The position numbers and the translations under genes were made by a program. Under the pieces are notes generated by a model. It was not told the DNA's origin. It made no database searches and saw only the letters and a list, made by a program, of their open reading frames with translations. From Ahrensia sp. R2A130 (GTDB lineage Bacteria > Pseudomonadota > Alphaproteobacteria > Rhizobiales > Rhizobiaceae), in NCBI RefSeq assembly GCF_000179775.1, contig NZ_AEEB01000017.1:248001-312000 (forward strand): a DNA stretch of 64,000 bases. The letters are read 5' to 3'. Below, in pieces: positions 7,714-15,073 of this stretch (positions are counted from its first letter, which is position 1; every line of letters starts with the position of its first letter).

Positions 7714-8886
7714 ATGAAAAACCCTGAATTGAACGCATGGTGTAACTACGAACACGCAAAGGTTCCACACGCTGAAACCGGCCCGCTCGCTGGTTTGAAA
7801 CTGGCGGTGAAGGATATCTATCAGGTGGCCGGTTACCCCAACGGCTGGGGGTCGCCGACGCGGCTGGTCGAAGCGGAAGTCGACACTGAAACTCAATCTG
7901 TGATCCAGCAGATGTTGGACGCTGGCATCGAGGTTGCAGGCAAAAGCCAATGCGAAGAACTGTGTTTTTCGCTCACCGGTATCAACAAGCACTATGGCGC
8001 ACCTGTTAACGCTGCTGCTCCTGATCGGGTAACGGGCGGTTCGTCCTCCGGCTCCGCATCGCTGGTTTCTGCAGGCGTTGTCGAAGTTGCAACAGGATCC
8101 GACACCGGCGGTTCTGTGCGTGGACCGGCCAGCTATTGCGGCCTCATCGGCCTACGCCCCACCTATGGACGCTTGTCGCTAGATCGCACCATGCCGTTGG
8201 CTGACAGCTACGATTGCTTCGGTTGGTTCACGAAGGATGGTGAAACGTTCGGCAAGGTCGCGGATGTGGTGTTGGGTGAGGATGCGGACGACACCAAATT
8301 GCGCCGTCTTATCGCCGTGCCGGAACTCGACGCCCAGCTGCTCGGTGATGATGACTATCTAGCCTATGCCAAAGGCGCAGAAATTATCGAAAAGCACTTC
8401 GATGACGAACGCCATTTCGAGCCGTTGCCTTTCGATCTGGAAGAAGCCTATTGGGCTTTCCGCGTATGTCAGGCTTATGAAGCGTGGCAATCGCTTGGTC
8501 CGTGGATCGAGAAGAACAAGCCGCAACTCGGCCCCGGCGTGAAAGAACGCTTCGAGTTCGGAGCATCTATCACGAAGGCCGATTTCGAGAAACAGGTTCC
8601 CAAGCGTCTGGAATGCCGCCTGGCGCTCGAAGAACTGATAGGGTCAGACGGCCTTCTCGTCATGCCCACCATGCCGAGCTGCGCGCCGCTAAAGAATGAA
8701 TCGGAGGAAACCCTTCAGGCCTTCCGTGAGCGCGCGCTGCGATTGCTGTGCTTGTCGGGTAATTCGGGTCTGCCGCAAATCACCTTGCCGCTGGCGACGG
8801 TGCATGGCGCGCCTCTCGGCGTCAGCATCATTGGCCCGCGCGGCAGTGATCGACGTTTGGTGCGGATTGCCGAAGCGCTGGTTTAG
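7714..8886 (+). CDS. Amidase (amidase signature family)
   Basis: A 390-residue amidase-signature enzyme. The Ser-cisSer-Lys triad can be placed: Lys33 in LKLAVKDIYQ, the cis-Ser in GGSSSGSA (about residue 110) and the nucleophile Ser134 in GSDTGGSVRGPA. The family hydrolyses amides R-CO-NH2 to acids plus ammonia, the natural second step after nitrile hydratase. I chose the ATG at 7714, 16 bp after the WD40 stop; an in-frame ATG at 7633 lies inside the WD40 gene. Its stop overlaps by 4 bp the stop of the convergent dehydrogenase gene at 8883, so the two halves of the island meet back to back without a terminator. Confidence 0.9.
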   Translation: MKNPELNAWCNYEHAKVPHAETGPLAGLKLAVKDIYQVAGYPNGWGSPTRLVEAEVDTETQSVIQQMLDAGIEVAGKSQCEELCFSLTGINKHYGAPVNAAAPDRVTGGSSSGSASLVSAGVVEVATGSDTGGSVRGPASYCGLIGLRPTYGRLSLDRTMPLADSYDCFGWFTKDGETFGKVADVVLGEDADDTKLRRLIAVPELDAQLLGDDDYLAYAKGAEIIEKHFDDERHFEPLPFDLEEAYWAFRVCQAYEAWQSLGPWIEKNKPQLGPGVKERFEFGASITKADFEKQVPKRLECRLALEELIGSDGLLVMPTMPSCAPLKNESEETLQAFRERALRLLCLSGNSGLPQITLPLATVHGAPLGVSIIGPRGSDRRLVRIAEALV

Positions 8887-9857
8887 CGCCGGTTGCGCGG
8901 CACCACTTCGTAGCCTGTTTCTTCCGGTTCATCGTCGGTCATTTCTGCCGGAAAGCCATCGGCCAGAACACTCTGACCGGTCGCGTCCTCCAAACGACGG
9001 ATGATGTTTGGAGACAATTCGCGAGGGCCGTAACGGGCTTCGCCGTCCTTGAAAATGTCCACGATTGCGGGGGAAAGCTCCAGCGGCACGCCATTATCTT
9101 CGGCTATTTTCTGAAATAGCCCGATATCTTTGGAAACAAGGTCCATGGTGAAGGAAATATCGCGCGATCCGTTGAGAATGATCTGTCCTTCCGTCTCCGC
9201 CACGAAGCTGGTGCCGGAGGAAATCGTGATCGCCTCGTAGGTGGTGGCAAGGTCCAAACCGGCAGCCTGCATCGTCGTCATGGCTTCACAAATCGAGATC
9301 AGATTCACGGTCGCCAGATAGTTTGTCATCACTTTTAATTTGGACGCGGTGCCGATTGGGCCGGTGTGCAAAACGCGACGGCCTAACGTTGTCAGCAACG
9401 GCAACATGCGGTCGAAAACATCGCGGTCGCAGCCGGCGAAAATCGAAATGTTACCGGTGGCAGCGCGGTGGCAACCGCCGGAGACGGGGCACTCGATAGC
9501 GGACGCGCCGGTTGCCTCGACCAGCTTCGCAAGCCGCGCGACTTCGCTTTCGTCGGTGGTGGACATTTCGGCCCAGATTTTACCGTCGCTCAAACCTTCC
9601 AGCAAACCACCTTCGCCCTCCACAACTGCAGCGCAGGCGGCTGGCGAGGGTAGGCATGTTATGGTGACATCGCATTCCCGCGCCATCTGTGCCGGGCTTT
9701 CCGCAAACTGTGCACCTTGTGCGATAAACGGTTCTGCAGCTTCACGGTCAAGATCGCGAACCCATGTGGTGAAGCCATTTCGAAGCAATGAACCGGCGAG
9801 TTTGCCACCGACATTTCCCAGCCCGATGAAGCCGACGATGAGGTCTGGTTTGGTCAT
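8883..9857 (-). CDS. Beta-hydroxyacid dehydrogenase family (3-hydroxyisobutyrate / tartronate-semialdehyde reductase-like)
   Basis: A 324-residue NAD(P)-dependent oxidoreductase. The Rossmann motif is GFIGLGNVGGKLAGSLL near residue 9, the substrate-binding stretch is ECPVSGGCHRAATGNISIFAGC, and the catalytic Lys lies in SKLKVMTNYL. These enzymes interconvert 3-hydroxyacids and semialdehydes. It is the last gene of the minus-strand run that carries nitrile hydratase, separated from the accessory gene by about 27 bp, so it probably processes a carbon fragment released by that pathway. The C-terminal 30 residues are acidic and not part of the usual fold (DDEPEETGYEVV). The substrate is not predictable from the sequence. 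Confidence 0.85.
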   Translation of the reverse strand: MTKPDLIVGFIGLGNVGGKLAGSLLRNGFTTWVRDLDREAAEPFIAQGAQFAESPAQMARECDVTITCLPSPAACAAVVEGEGGLLEGLSDGKIWAEMSTTDESEVARLAKLVEATGASAIECPVSGGCHRAATGNISIFAGCDRDVFDRMLPLLTTLGRRVLHTGPIGTASKLKVMTNYLATVNLISICEAMTTMQAAGLDLATTYEAITISSGTSFVAETEGQIILNGSRDISFTMDLVSKDIGLFQKIAEDNGVPLELSPAIVDIFKDGEARYGPRELSPNIIRRLEDATGQSVLADGFPAEMTDDEPEETGYEVVPRNRR

Positions 9858-9884
9858 GGACGGTCTCTAATTCAGTTGGGACAA

Positions 9885-10220
9885 TTATTGCGGGTCGAGG
9901 ACGATGGCTTCGCCGTGGGGCGTGCGAGCTGCGGCCTCGTGCCAAGCCTTTTCCCGCGTTTGAACTGCATCGCGGTCGGCTATGCGCTTGGTGTCCAGCA
10001 ACGTTTCAAGCGCAGCGCACCAGTGGCGGTAGTAAGGAAGATCAGTTCCCGAATGAATTTGCGCAGAAAGTGCTGCTGCCCACTCATCCCAAGTAAAGAC
10101 ATCGCGTTGGTGCAGCGCCACGACCATAGCAAAAGCCTGCGCTTCCCATGGTTCACGGAAAACCGGCTCGCCATCATGCAGTTCGATCCCGTCGAGCGCT
10201 GCAATATCAGCCGCGCTCAA
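9885..10220 (-). CDS. Nitrile hydratase accessory protein (P14K-like, cobalt-enzyme activator)
   Basis: About 111 residues, homologous to the N-terminal half of the nitrile hydratase beta subunit: GEPVFREPWEAQAFAMVVALH, then FTWDEWAAAL and LPYYRHWCAALETLL. In Co-type nitrile hydratases such a small protein forms a complex with the alpha subunit and swaps cobalt-loaded alpha into the enzyme. The frame opens with a TTG at 10220 that overlaps the end of the beta gene by 14 bp; no in-frame ATG is better placed, so the precise start is uncertain. The order alpha-beta-accessory is the classical Co-type arrangement. Confidence 0.85.
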   Translation of the reverse strand: MSAADIAALDGIELHDGEPVFREPWEAQAFAMVVALHQRDVFTWDEWAAALSAQIHSGTDLPYYRHWCAALETLLDTKRIADRDAVQTREKAWHEAAARTPHGEAIVLDPQ

Positions 10221-10887
10221 GATAAGGCTCCCACAGGTCTAGTGTTACGCTATCGCGCGGGTTGCAGTCGTCGCCCCAAAGCTCCCGCGCTGAAAAGCGA
10301 ATTTGGTAGAGCCATTGCGGGTCTTCGCCCTTGCCGTGTGCACCCAAGGCGTTGCTGTCGGGAAAGACATGAAAGCCTAAAATGGCGGTAACAACGCCAG
10401 CCTTACCACGTGCATAGCGGGGCAGACGGGTGTGGCTTTCGGGGTGAATGTTGATGGTTTGCACGTTGTCGCCCACGGCAAAACCGGCACTACGATCCGC
10501 AGGTCGATCAACCGGTCCACCAGCTTGTAACGCAGCAGCAACGTCTTCGCGGGCAAGTCGTTTGCGGATGGGTTGTGGCTGCGAAATCATGCGTCCCGCT
10601 TCCAGCTCGTCTGTCGTTATCATCTGCCGTTCCAGCAGCAGCTTTTGGGCAGCCTCCAGCCAGATGCGGTAGTACGGAAAGCGCATGTAGTCGGCGGGCG
10701 GCAGGCTCTCGCGGGCGAAGCGGGATTGGTCGAGGTTCCATTTTCCAGCAGCACCAATTGCCACGATCATGCCCAGGACACGGGGTTCCCAGTCGGCATG
10801 AAACAAGGGATCTAATGCAGATGCTTCAGCGCTGTCGACAACAGGGCCAAAGCCCATCATGCCGCCAAGATCGGCCCCGCCGTTCAT
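10207..10887 (-). CDS. nthB: Nitrile hydratase subunit beta
   Basis: 226 residues starting MNGGADLGGMMGFGPV, the standard N-terminus of the beta subunit. Further family landmarks are WEPRVLGMIVAIGAAGKWN, FPYYRIWLEA, the SH3-like C-terminal barrel FAVGDNVQTINIHPESHTRLPRYARGKAG, and WLYQIRFSARELWGDD close to the end. The two conserved arginines that contact the alpha-subunit metal claw are expected in HTRLPRYAR. The ATG at 10887 overlaps the alpha-subunit stop (ATGA); the longer frame to 10968 lies inside the alpha gene. Together with alpha it hydrates a nitrile to the amide in the cytoplasm. Confidence 0.93.
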   Translation of the reverse strand: MNGGADLGGMMGFGPVVDSAEASALDPLFHADWEPRVLGMIVAIGAAGKWNLDQSRFARESLPPADYMRFPYYRIWLEAAQKLLLERQMITTDELEAGRMISQPQPIRKRLAREDVAAALQAGGPVDRPADRSAGFAVGDNVQTINIHPESHTRLPRYARGKAGVVTAILGFHVFPDSNALGAHGKGEDPQWLYQIRFSARELWGDDCNPRDSVTLDLWEPYLERG

Positions 10888-11525
10888 GCAGCCACCGGCT
10901 TTGCGGCCAAGGTGGTGCCGATCATGGAGTCGCGGGACACGCAGGCCATCAATTGCTCTTCGGACCATCCGTCCGTGCCATCGGGCCTGGCAGGGATGAC
11001 GAGATAGCGGGTCTCTGCGGTCGAGTCGTGAACCTCGACACCGACGTTGTCTAGCAAGTCTGTTCCAAATTCAGCCAGGACACCACGCGGGTCGATCACA
11101 GCGCGGGAGCGGTAGGGCGGTGACTTGTACCAAGTCGGTGGCAGGCCGAGCACGCTCCACGGGTAGCATGAGCACAATGTGCAAACGACCATGTGATGCG
11201 TCTCATCATCGTTGAAGACGGCGACCATGTGTTCGCCCTGTCGGGAGATATAGCCGAGGGAATGAATGGCAGCGGTAGCGTCCCGCTTCAGCCAATCGGC
11301 GAAGTCCGGTTCCAGCCATGCCTTTGCCACGACATGTGCGCCATTGCGCGGGCCGATCCGCGTTTCATAGGTCTCGATGATTTCGTCCACTGCCGCGCTG
11401 TCGAGATAGCCTTTTTCAACCAACAGGCTTTCAAGCGCACGAACGCGGGCGTCCATCTCGCTCAAATGCGAATGATCGTCATCACCGTGATCATGCCCGT
11501 GGCTATGGTCGTGATTGCCGCTCAC
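10884..11525 (-). CDS. nthA: Nitrile hydratase subunit alpha, cobalt type, with His-rich N-terminus
   Basis: 213 residues. The metal claw reads VCTLCSCYPW with Cys115, Cys118 and Cys120. Thr after the first Cys and Tyr after the last are the signature of the cobalt form (Fe enzymes have CSLCSCT). The following VLGLPPTWYKSPPYRSR is also standard. The first 20 residues are rich in His and Asp (MSGNHDHSHGHDHGDDDHSH), a likely metal-binding tail that precedes the conserved MDARVRALESLLVEKG helix. The start is a GTG overlapping the stop of the upstream glutamine-amidotransferase gene (GTGA), so it is second in a tightly coupled five-gene run. It catalyses R-CN + H2O -> R-CONH2. Confidence 0.95.
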   Translation of the reverse strand: MSGNHDHSHGHDHGDDDHSHLSEMDARVRALESLLVEKGYLDSAAVDEIIETYETRIGPRNGAHVVAKAWLEPDFADWLKRDATAAIHSLGYISRQGEHMVAVFNDDETHHMVVCTLCSCYPWSVLGLPPTWYKSPPYRSRAVIDPRGVLAEFGTDLLDNVGVEVHDSTAETRYLVIPARPDGTDGWSEEQLMACVSRDSMIGTTLAAKPVAA

Positions 11526-12295
11526 GCCGCCACCGATGCAGCGCCAGTTTTAGAATGCATGTAGGCACGGGAAGCATCGCCGAAAGCCGCTAGAACTTTG
11601 TTGGAAGCTGTGTCGGTCGCGGCCCAATATTCTGGATGCCATTGCACGCCGACAACCCAGCCCGGTGCGCTTTCAACGGTGACAGCTTCGATGGTGCCAT
11701 CTGCCGCCATGGCTTCAACAACTATGTTGCGACCGAGTTCATCCAACGCCTGCGTATGAAGTGAATTCACTTGCGGCGGTGCGCCTTGTAGAATGCCCTC
11801 GAGGCAAGAACCGGCAGCGACCTTTACGCTGTGAGCCAGTGCGAACCGTTCATCCATCGTGCCTTCCCAAGGGTAGCCATGGCCTTCGATATTGCGGTTC
11901 TTCTGGAAAGCTGCAGTGATCGACCCGCCTAGAGCGACGTTCAATTCCTGAATGCCACGGCAGATGGCAAGAAGCGGCACACCGCGTTCGATGGCACGAC
12001 GAATAAGGGGCAGGGTGGTTGCGTCCCGTGCGGGATCGAAAGGTTCGTGATCTTCCGTCGGTATCACGCCGTAATGGCTGGGATGCACGTTAGAGCGTGA
12101 CCCGGTGACCAACACGCCGTCGGCACGGTCCAGCGCATCATCGATATCCAACCTGTCGGCGAGGCTGGGCAGGGCCAGCGGCAACGCGCCGGATACGTTG
12201 GCGACGGCATCAATGTAAGGCGAGGGCACGGCGTGCCACATATATGGATCGACCTGTTTATAGTCTGTCGTCACCAAAACGAGTGGTTTTGCCAT
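11522..12295 (-). CDS. Class I glutamine amidotransferase, gamma-glutamyl hydrolase (PuuD/peptidase C26) type
   Basis: 257 residues from the ATG at 12295 (MAKPLVLVTTDYK). The catalytic Cys is in PLLAICRGIQELNVALGGS and the His/Glu pair in VVGVQWHPEYW; the intervening HSVKV and VNSLHTQALDELG fit peptidase C26 (gamma-glutamyl-GABA hydrolase) proteins. Such enzymes remove a gamma-glutamyl group from a carrier amine. It is the first gene of the minus-strand operon leading into nitrile hydratase, so a glutamylated intermediate in the same route is possible. The longer frame to 12391 has no good start context. The divergent TRAP binding protein lies 327 bp away with palindromic DNA between them. 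Confidence 0.85.
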   Translation of the reverse strand: MAKPLVLVTTDYKQVDPYMWHAVPSPYIDAVANVSGALPLALPSLADRLDIDDALDRADGVLVTGSRSNVHPSHYGVIPTEDHEPFDPARDATTLPLIRRAIERGVPLLAICRGIQELNVALGGSITAAFQKNRNIEGHGYPWEGTMDERFALAHSVKVAAGSCLEGILQGAPPQVNSLHTQALDELGRNIVVEAMAADGTIEAVTVESAPGWVVGVQWHPEYWAATDTASNKVLAAFGDASRAYMHSKTGAASVAA

Positions 12296-12622
12296 GAATT
12301 TTCGTCCTGCAGGGCCGCAAACGTGATGCGGCGTTTCATTTTGCGACCTTAGACCGCCAAAACGCTCAAGCGAAAGACATGTTTGCGCCATTTCAACAAT
12401 TCGCGAACGGTCTCAATTTTTCTCTCAATCGATTGAGAGGGCGCAGATGGCCTTGCGATATGCCGACATTTGTTCTGTAAGGAATGTCACTGGGAGGTGC
12501 GGCACAACTTGTCGCGGTCAGACTGTTGGACATTTTCCAACCGTCATGACCGTCTTGTCTGAAACTCCCGGTACTAACAACGGATCGTGGGCCAAAGCCT
12601 GCGGACGCAATGGGAGACCAAT
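12296..12622. other. Divergent intergenic control region between the nitrile hydratase operon and the TRAP operon
   Basis: No open frame here looks coding. The region holds three dyads: an 18-bp perfect palindrome at 12422-12439, GACATT/AATGTC arms at 12465-12470 and 12483-12488, and GTTGG/CCAAC arms at 12525-12541. The binding-protein start at 12623 has a GGGAGA ribosome site. Such density of symmetry suggests a jointly regulated divergent promoter. Confidence 0.5.
12422..12439. promoter_or_regulatory. 18-bp perfect palindrome, candidate LacI-family operator
   Basis: CTCTCAATCGATTGAGAG is a perfect even-length palindrome with a central CpG, the symmetry typical of LacI/GalR-family operators. 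It lies between two divergent transcription units (glutamine amidotransferase/nitrile hydratase and TRAP transporter), about 127 bp and 184 bp from their starts. A partial repeat of the left arm (TCTCAATTTTTCTCTCAATC) precedes it. The cognate regulator could be the LacI-family protein of this window or one elsewhere. Confidence 0.5.
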
Positions 12623-13717
12623 ATGGATAGACGTTCATTTATCAAAAAGGCCGGTCTGGTCGGTGCAGCCGGTACGGCCGCCACCCTCGCCACGCCTGCA
12701 CTGTCGCAGAACCTGAAGGAAATGGTCATCGTTTCCACATGGCCACGGGATTTCCCGGGTCTTGGTCTGCCGGCACAGCGCCTCGCTGCTCGTATCACCG
12801 AGCTGACCGACGGTCGCATCACTACCAAATATTTCGCTGCTGGCGAACGTGTCGGCGCATTCGACTCGTTCGACGAAGTCGCTTCCGGTAACGCACAGGG
12901 CTACATGGCCGCTGAATACTACTGGAAAGGCAAGCACGCTGGCTTCTCGCCATTCACCGCTATTCCTTTCGGTCTGACCTACACGGAAATGGACGCATGG
13001 ATTAAATACGGTGGCGGCCAGGAACTTTGGGACGAGCTTTCCGCTGAATTCGGCCTCAAAGCATTCGCTGCTGGTAACACCGGCGTTCAGATGGGCGGTT
13101 GGTTCAACAAAGAAATCAACTCTGCTGAAGACCTCAAAGGTCTGAAAATGCGTATCCCGGGCCAGGGCGGCGACGTCATGGCGAAACTGGGCGCTTCGCC
13201 TGTTTCCCTTCCCGGTGGTCAGATTTATGAAAATCTCACATCCGGCGCCATTGACGCCACCGAGTGGGTTGGTCCTTACAACGACTATTTCATGAAGTTC
13301 TACGAAGCCGCGAAGTACTACTACTTCCCGGGCATGCACGAGCCAGGCGCACAGCTTGCACTCGGCATGAACAAGGCTTGGTGGGACGGTCTCGACAAAG
13401 TCGACCAGGCTATCATTCAGGCTGTTGCGAACGAAGAAAACGCGCGCACTATGGCTGAAACCAACGCCAACAACGGTGAGTATCTGTCGAAACTCATCAA
13501 CGAAAACGGCGTCCAGCTGCGTGAATTCAACGACGATGTTTACGCATCGTTCGGTGAAGCTGCTCAGGAAGTCTTCGAAGAAGCCCGCGATCACTCGCCG
13601 CTTGCTGCGAAGATCCTTGATGCCCACGCTGCTGCCCGTATGGAACTCGGTTCCTGGATGGCCAAGTCGGACGTCTCCTACTCCATCAAGCGCAACAACG
13701 TGCTTGGCATCGAGTAA
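12623..13717 (+). CDS. TRAP transporter solute-binding protein (TakP/DctP-like), Tat-type signal
   Basis: 364 residues. The N-terminus MDRRSFIKKAGLVGAAG is a twin-arginine-type signal followed by a hydrophobic stretch and ALSQ. The mature part shows TRAP binding-protein hallmarks: YFAAGERVGAFDSFDEVASG, LKGLKMRIPGQGGDVMAKLG, and GGQIYENLTSGAIDATEWVG, the last including the region around the carboxylate-clamp. The TakP-type group binds oxo- or hydroxy-carboxylates. I chose the ATG at 12623 because of GGGAGA just upstream and the clean signal peptide. It heads a five-gene transport operon; a strong stem-loop follows at 13760. Confidence 0.9.
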   Translation: MDRRSFIKKAGLVGAAGTAATLATPALSQNLKEMVIVSTWPRDFPGLGLPAQRLAARITELTDGRITTKYFAAGERVGAFDSFDEVASGNAQGYMAAEYYWKGKHAGFSPFTAIPFGLTYTEMDAWIKYGGGQELWDELSAEFGLKAFAAGNTGVQMGGWFNKEINSAEDLKGLKMRIPGQGGDVMAKLGASPVSLPGGQIYENLTSGAIDATEWVGPYNDYFMKFYEAAKYYYFPGMHEPGAQLALGMNKAWWDGLDKVDQAIIQAVANEENARTMAETNANNGEYLSKLINENGVQLREFNDDVYASFGEAAQEVFEEARDHSPLAAKILDAHAAARMELGSWMAKSDVSYSIKRNNVLGIE

Positions 13718-13759
13718 GCCTTTTGGCTTGCTGCAATCGCGGCAGGCTAACGTGACGAG

Positions 13760-13789
13760 AGTGAAGGGCGGCATATGCTGCCCTTCACT
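13760..13789 (+). terminator. Stem-loop downstream of the TRAP binding-protein gene
   Basis: AGTGAAGGGC and GCCCTTCACT are exact complements flanking GGCATATGCT, whose GCATATGC core is itself self-complementary, so the whole 30 bases can fold into one nearly continuous hairpin. No clear T-run follows, so it is more likely an RNA-stability or partial-attenuation structure between the binding protein and its permeases than a full terminator. Confidence 0.6.
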
Positions 13790-13947
13790 TCACTGCCGGT
13801 CAAAACCGCCGGTACGATAGCGGGAGCATGTCCCCGTACGGAAAGCGTAATTGCTCCGTGAAGTGATATGACGAAATTTCGCGTTGGCGATGCAGGGGCT
13901 GGGGAGCTGCTCTGCAAAAGCTGCGCCATGACGGGGATAGTGTCAGC

Positions 13948-15018
13948 ATGAACGAGTCGACTTCGAATTTGGAGCCAGCCGCCGCGACACCCACCCCAAT
14001 GAGCAATCCCGATAGCCGCGCCGTCCACCACACCGGATCAGGCATAGAGCATCCCGGAGATGCCATAACGCTGGGTGCACGGTTTTTCGGCTGGGCGATG
14101 CTCACCGTGCTCACCGTGTGGTTCGTAAATGTTGTATTGAAACTCAGCTTCGGATGGCCCGGAGCCTTGGCCCTGTTTGATGGCGGCGGCGTGTTATCCG
14201 CTATCGAAGTTGCGTCCTATCTGATCGCTGTCGCTTTTGCGGGCTGGATTGTGACCCGCGATAAAACGGTGCCTCTAAGAGCTGATTCCGCGCGTATTCA
14301 CAGGTTCAATCTCTTCGTTGTCCGGGCTGCTTTTTTCATCGTTTTATTCGTTGGCCTCGGCGACGTTATCGTCTCTGCGCTACGCGTCGAAAATGCGCTG
14401 GAAGGTATTGTTGGCTCAGACCTTAGCCGTGATTTGGGCCGTTCCCAGTTTCGCGGTCCATGGCTTCATGTGCCGTTGATGATTTTGGGAGTTGTCTGCG
14501 CGTTCTTCGCCAGGACATTGGGCTTCCATTGGCTAACATTGATGATTGTCGCAGCGGAATTGATGATCGTGATCACACGTTTCGTGTTCTCATACGAACA
14601 GGCTTTCATGGGTGATCTCGTTCGCTTTTGGTACGCCGCTTTGTTCCTGTTTGCTTCCGCCTACACGCTATACGAAGAAGGTCACGTTCGCGTCGATATC
14701 TTCTATGCAGGCATGCGCAATCGCTCGAAGGGGCGGGTCAACACATTTGGAACTGTGCTGCTGGGCATGGGTCTGTGTTGGACGATCCTGATTATCGGCC
14801 TCGGTGGTCCATCGGCCATCATCTACGGCGCGGTTGCCAACTTCGAAGTCTCGCAGTCCGGCTTTGGCCTTTACGTCAAATATATGATGGCGGCCTTCCT
14901 TGGCGTGTTCGCGCTCACCATGCTCATTCAGTTTGTCAGCTATTTTATGGAATCGGTTGCAGACTGGCGCGACGAACCTGGCACCCGCCTCAACCGTGGT
15001 GACACCGCTGCTCACTAA
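13948..15018 (+). CDS. TRAP transporter small permease (DctQ), enlarged form
   Basis: 356 residues, about twice the usual 160-200 of DctQ. The C-terminal part, from about residue 225, is a recognisable DctQ domain: WYAALFLFASAYTLYEEGHVRVD, with the conserved E-G-H-V-R-V-D motif, then two more hydrophobic segments. The N-terminal 210 residues add a polar leader (about 45 residues) and roughly four or five further membrane segments with no recognisable motif. The product forms the inner-membrane complex with the large permease that follows after 55 bp. A shorter start further in is possible but would remove only part of the extension. Confidence 0.8.
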   Translation: MNESTSNLEPAAATPTPMSNPDSRAVHHTGSGIEHPGDAITLGARFFGWAMLTVLTVWFVNVVLKLSFGWPGALALFDGGGVLSAIEVASYLIAVAFAGWIVTRDKTVPLRADSARIHRFNLFVVRAAFFIVLFVGLGDVIVSALRVENALEGIVGSDLSRDLGRSQFRGPWLHVPLMILGVVCAFFARTLGFHWLTLMIVAAELMIVITRFVFSYEQAFMGDLVRFWYAALFLFASAYTLYEEGHVRVDIFYAGMRNRSKGRVNTFGTVLLGMGLCWTILIIGLGGPSAIIYGAVANFEVSQSGFGLYVKYMMAAFLGVFALTMLIQFVSYFMESVADWRDEPGTRLNRGDTAAH

Positions 15019-15073
15019 TAAAATTGAACGGCCAAACCACCTTCTGAAATTCAAGACCCGGTAGATATCCACG

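Noticed and set aside
13760..13789. Stem-loop as a full transcription terminator
   Set aside because: It lacks a T-run and the downstream permease genes have no other obvious promoter, so full termination is unlikely even though it is listed as a terminator-like structure.
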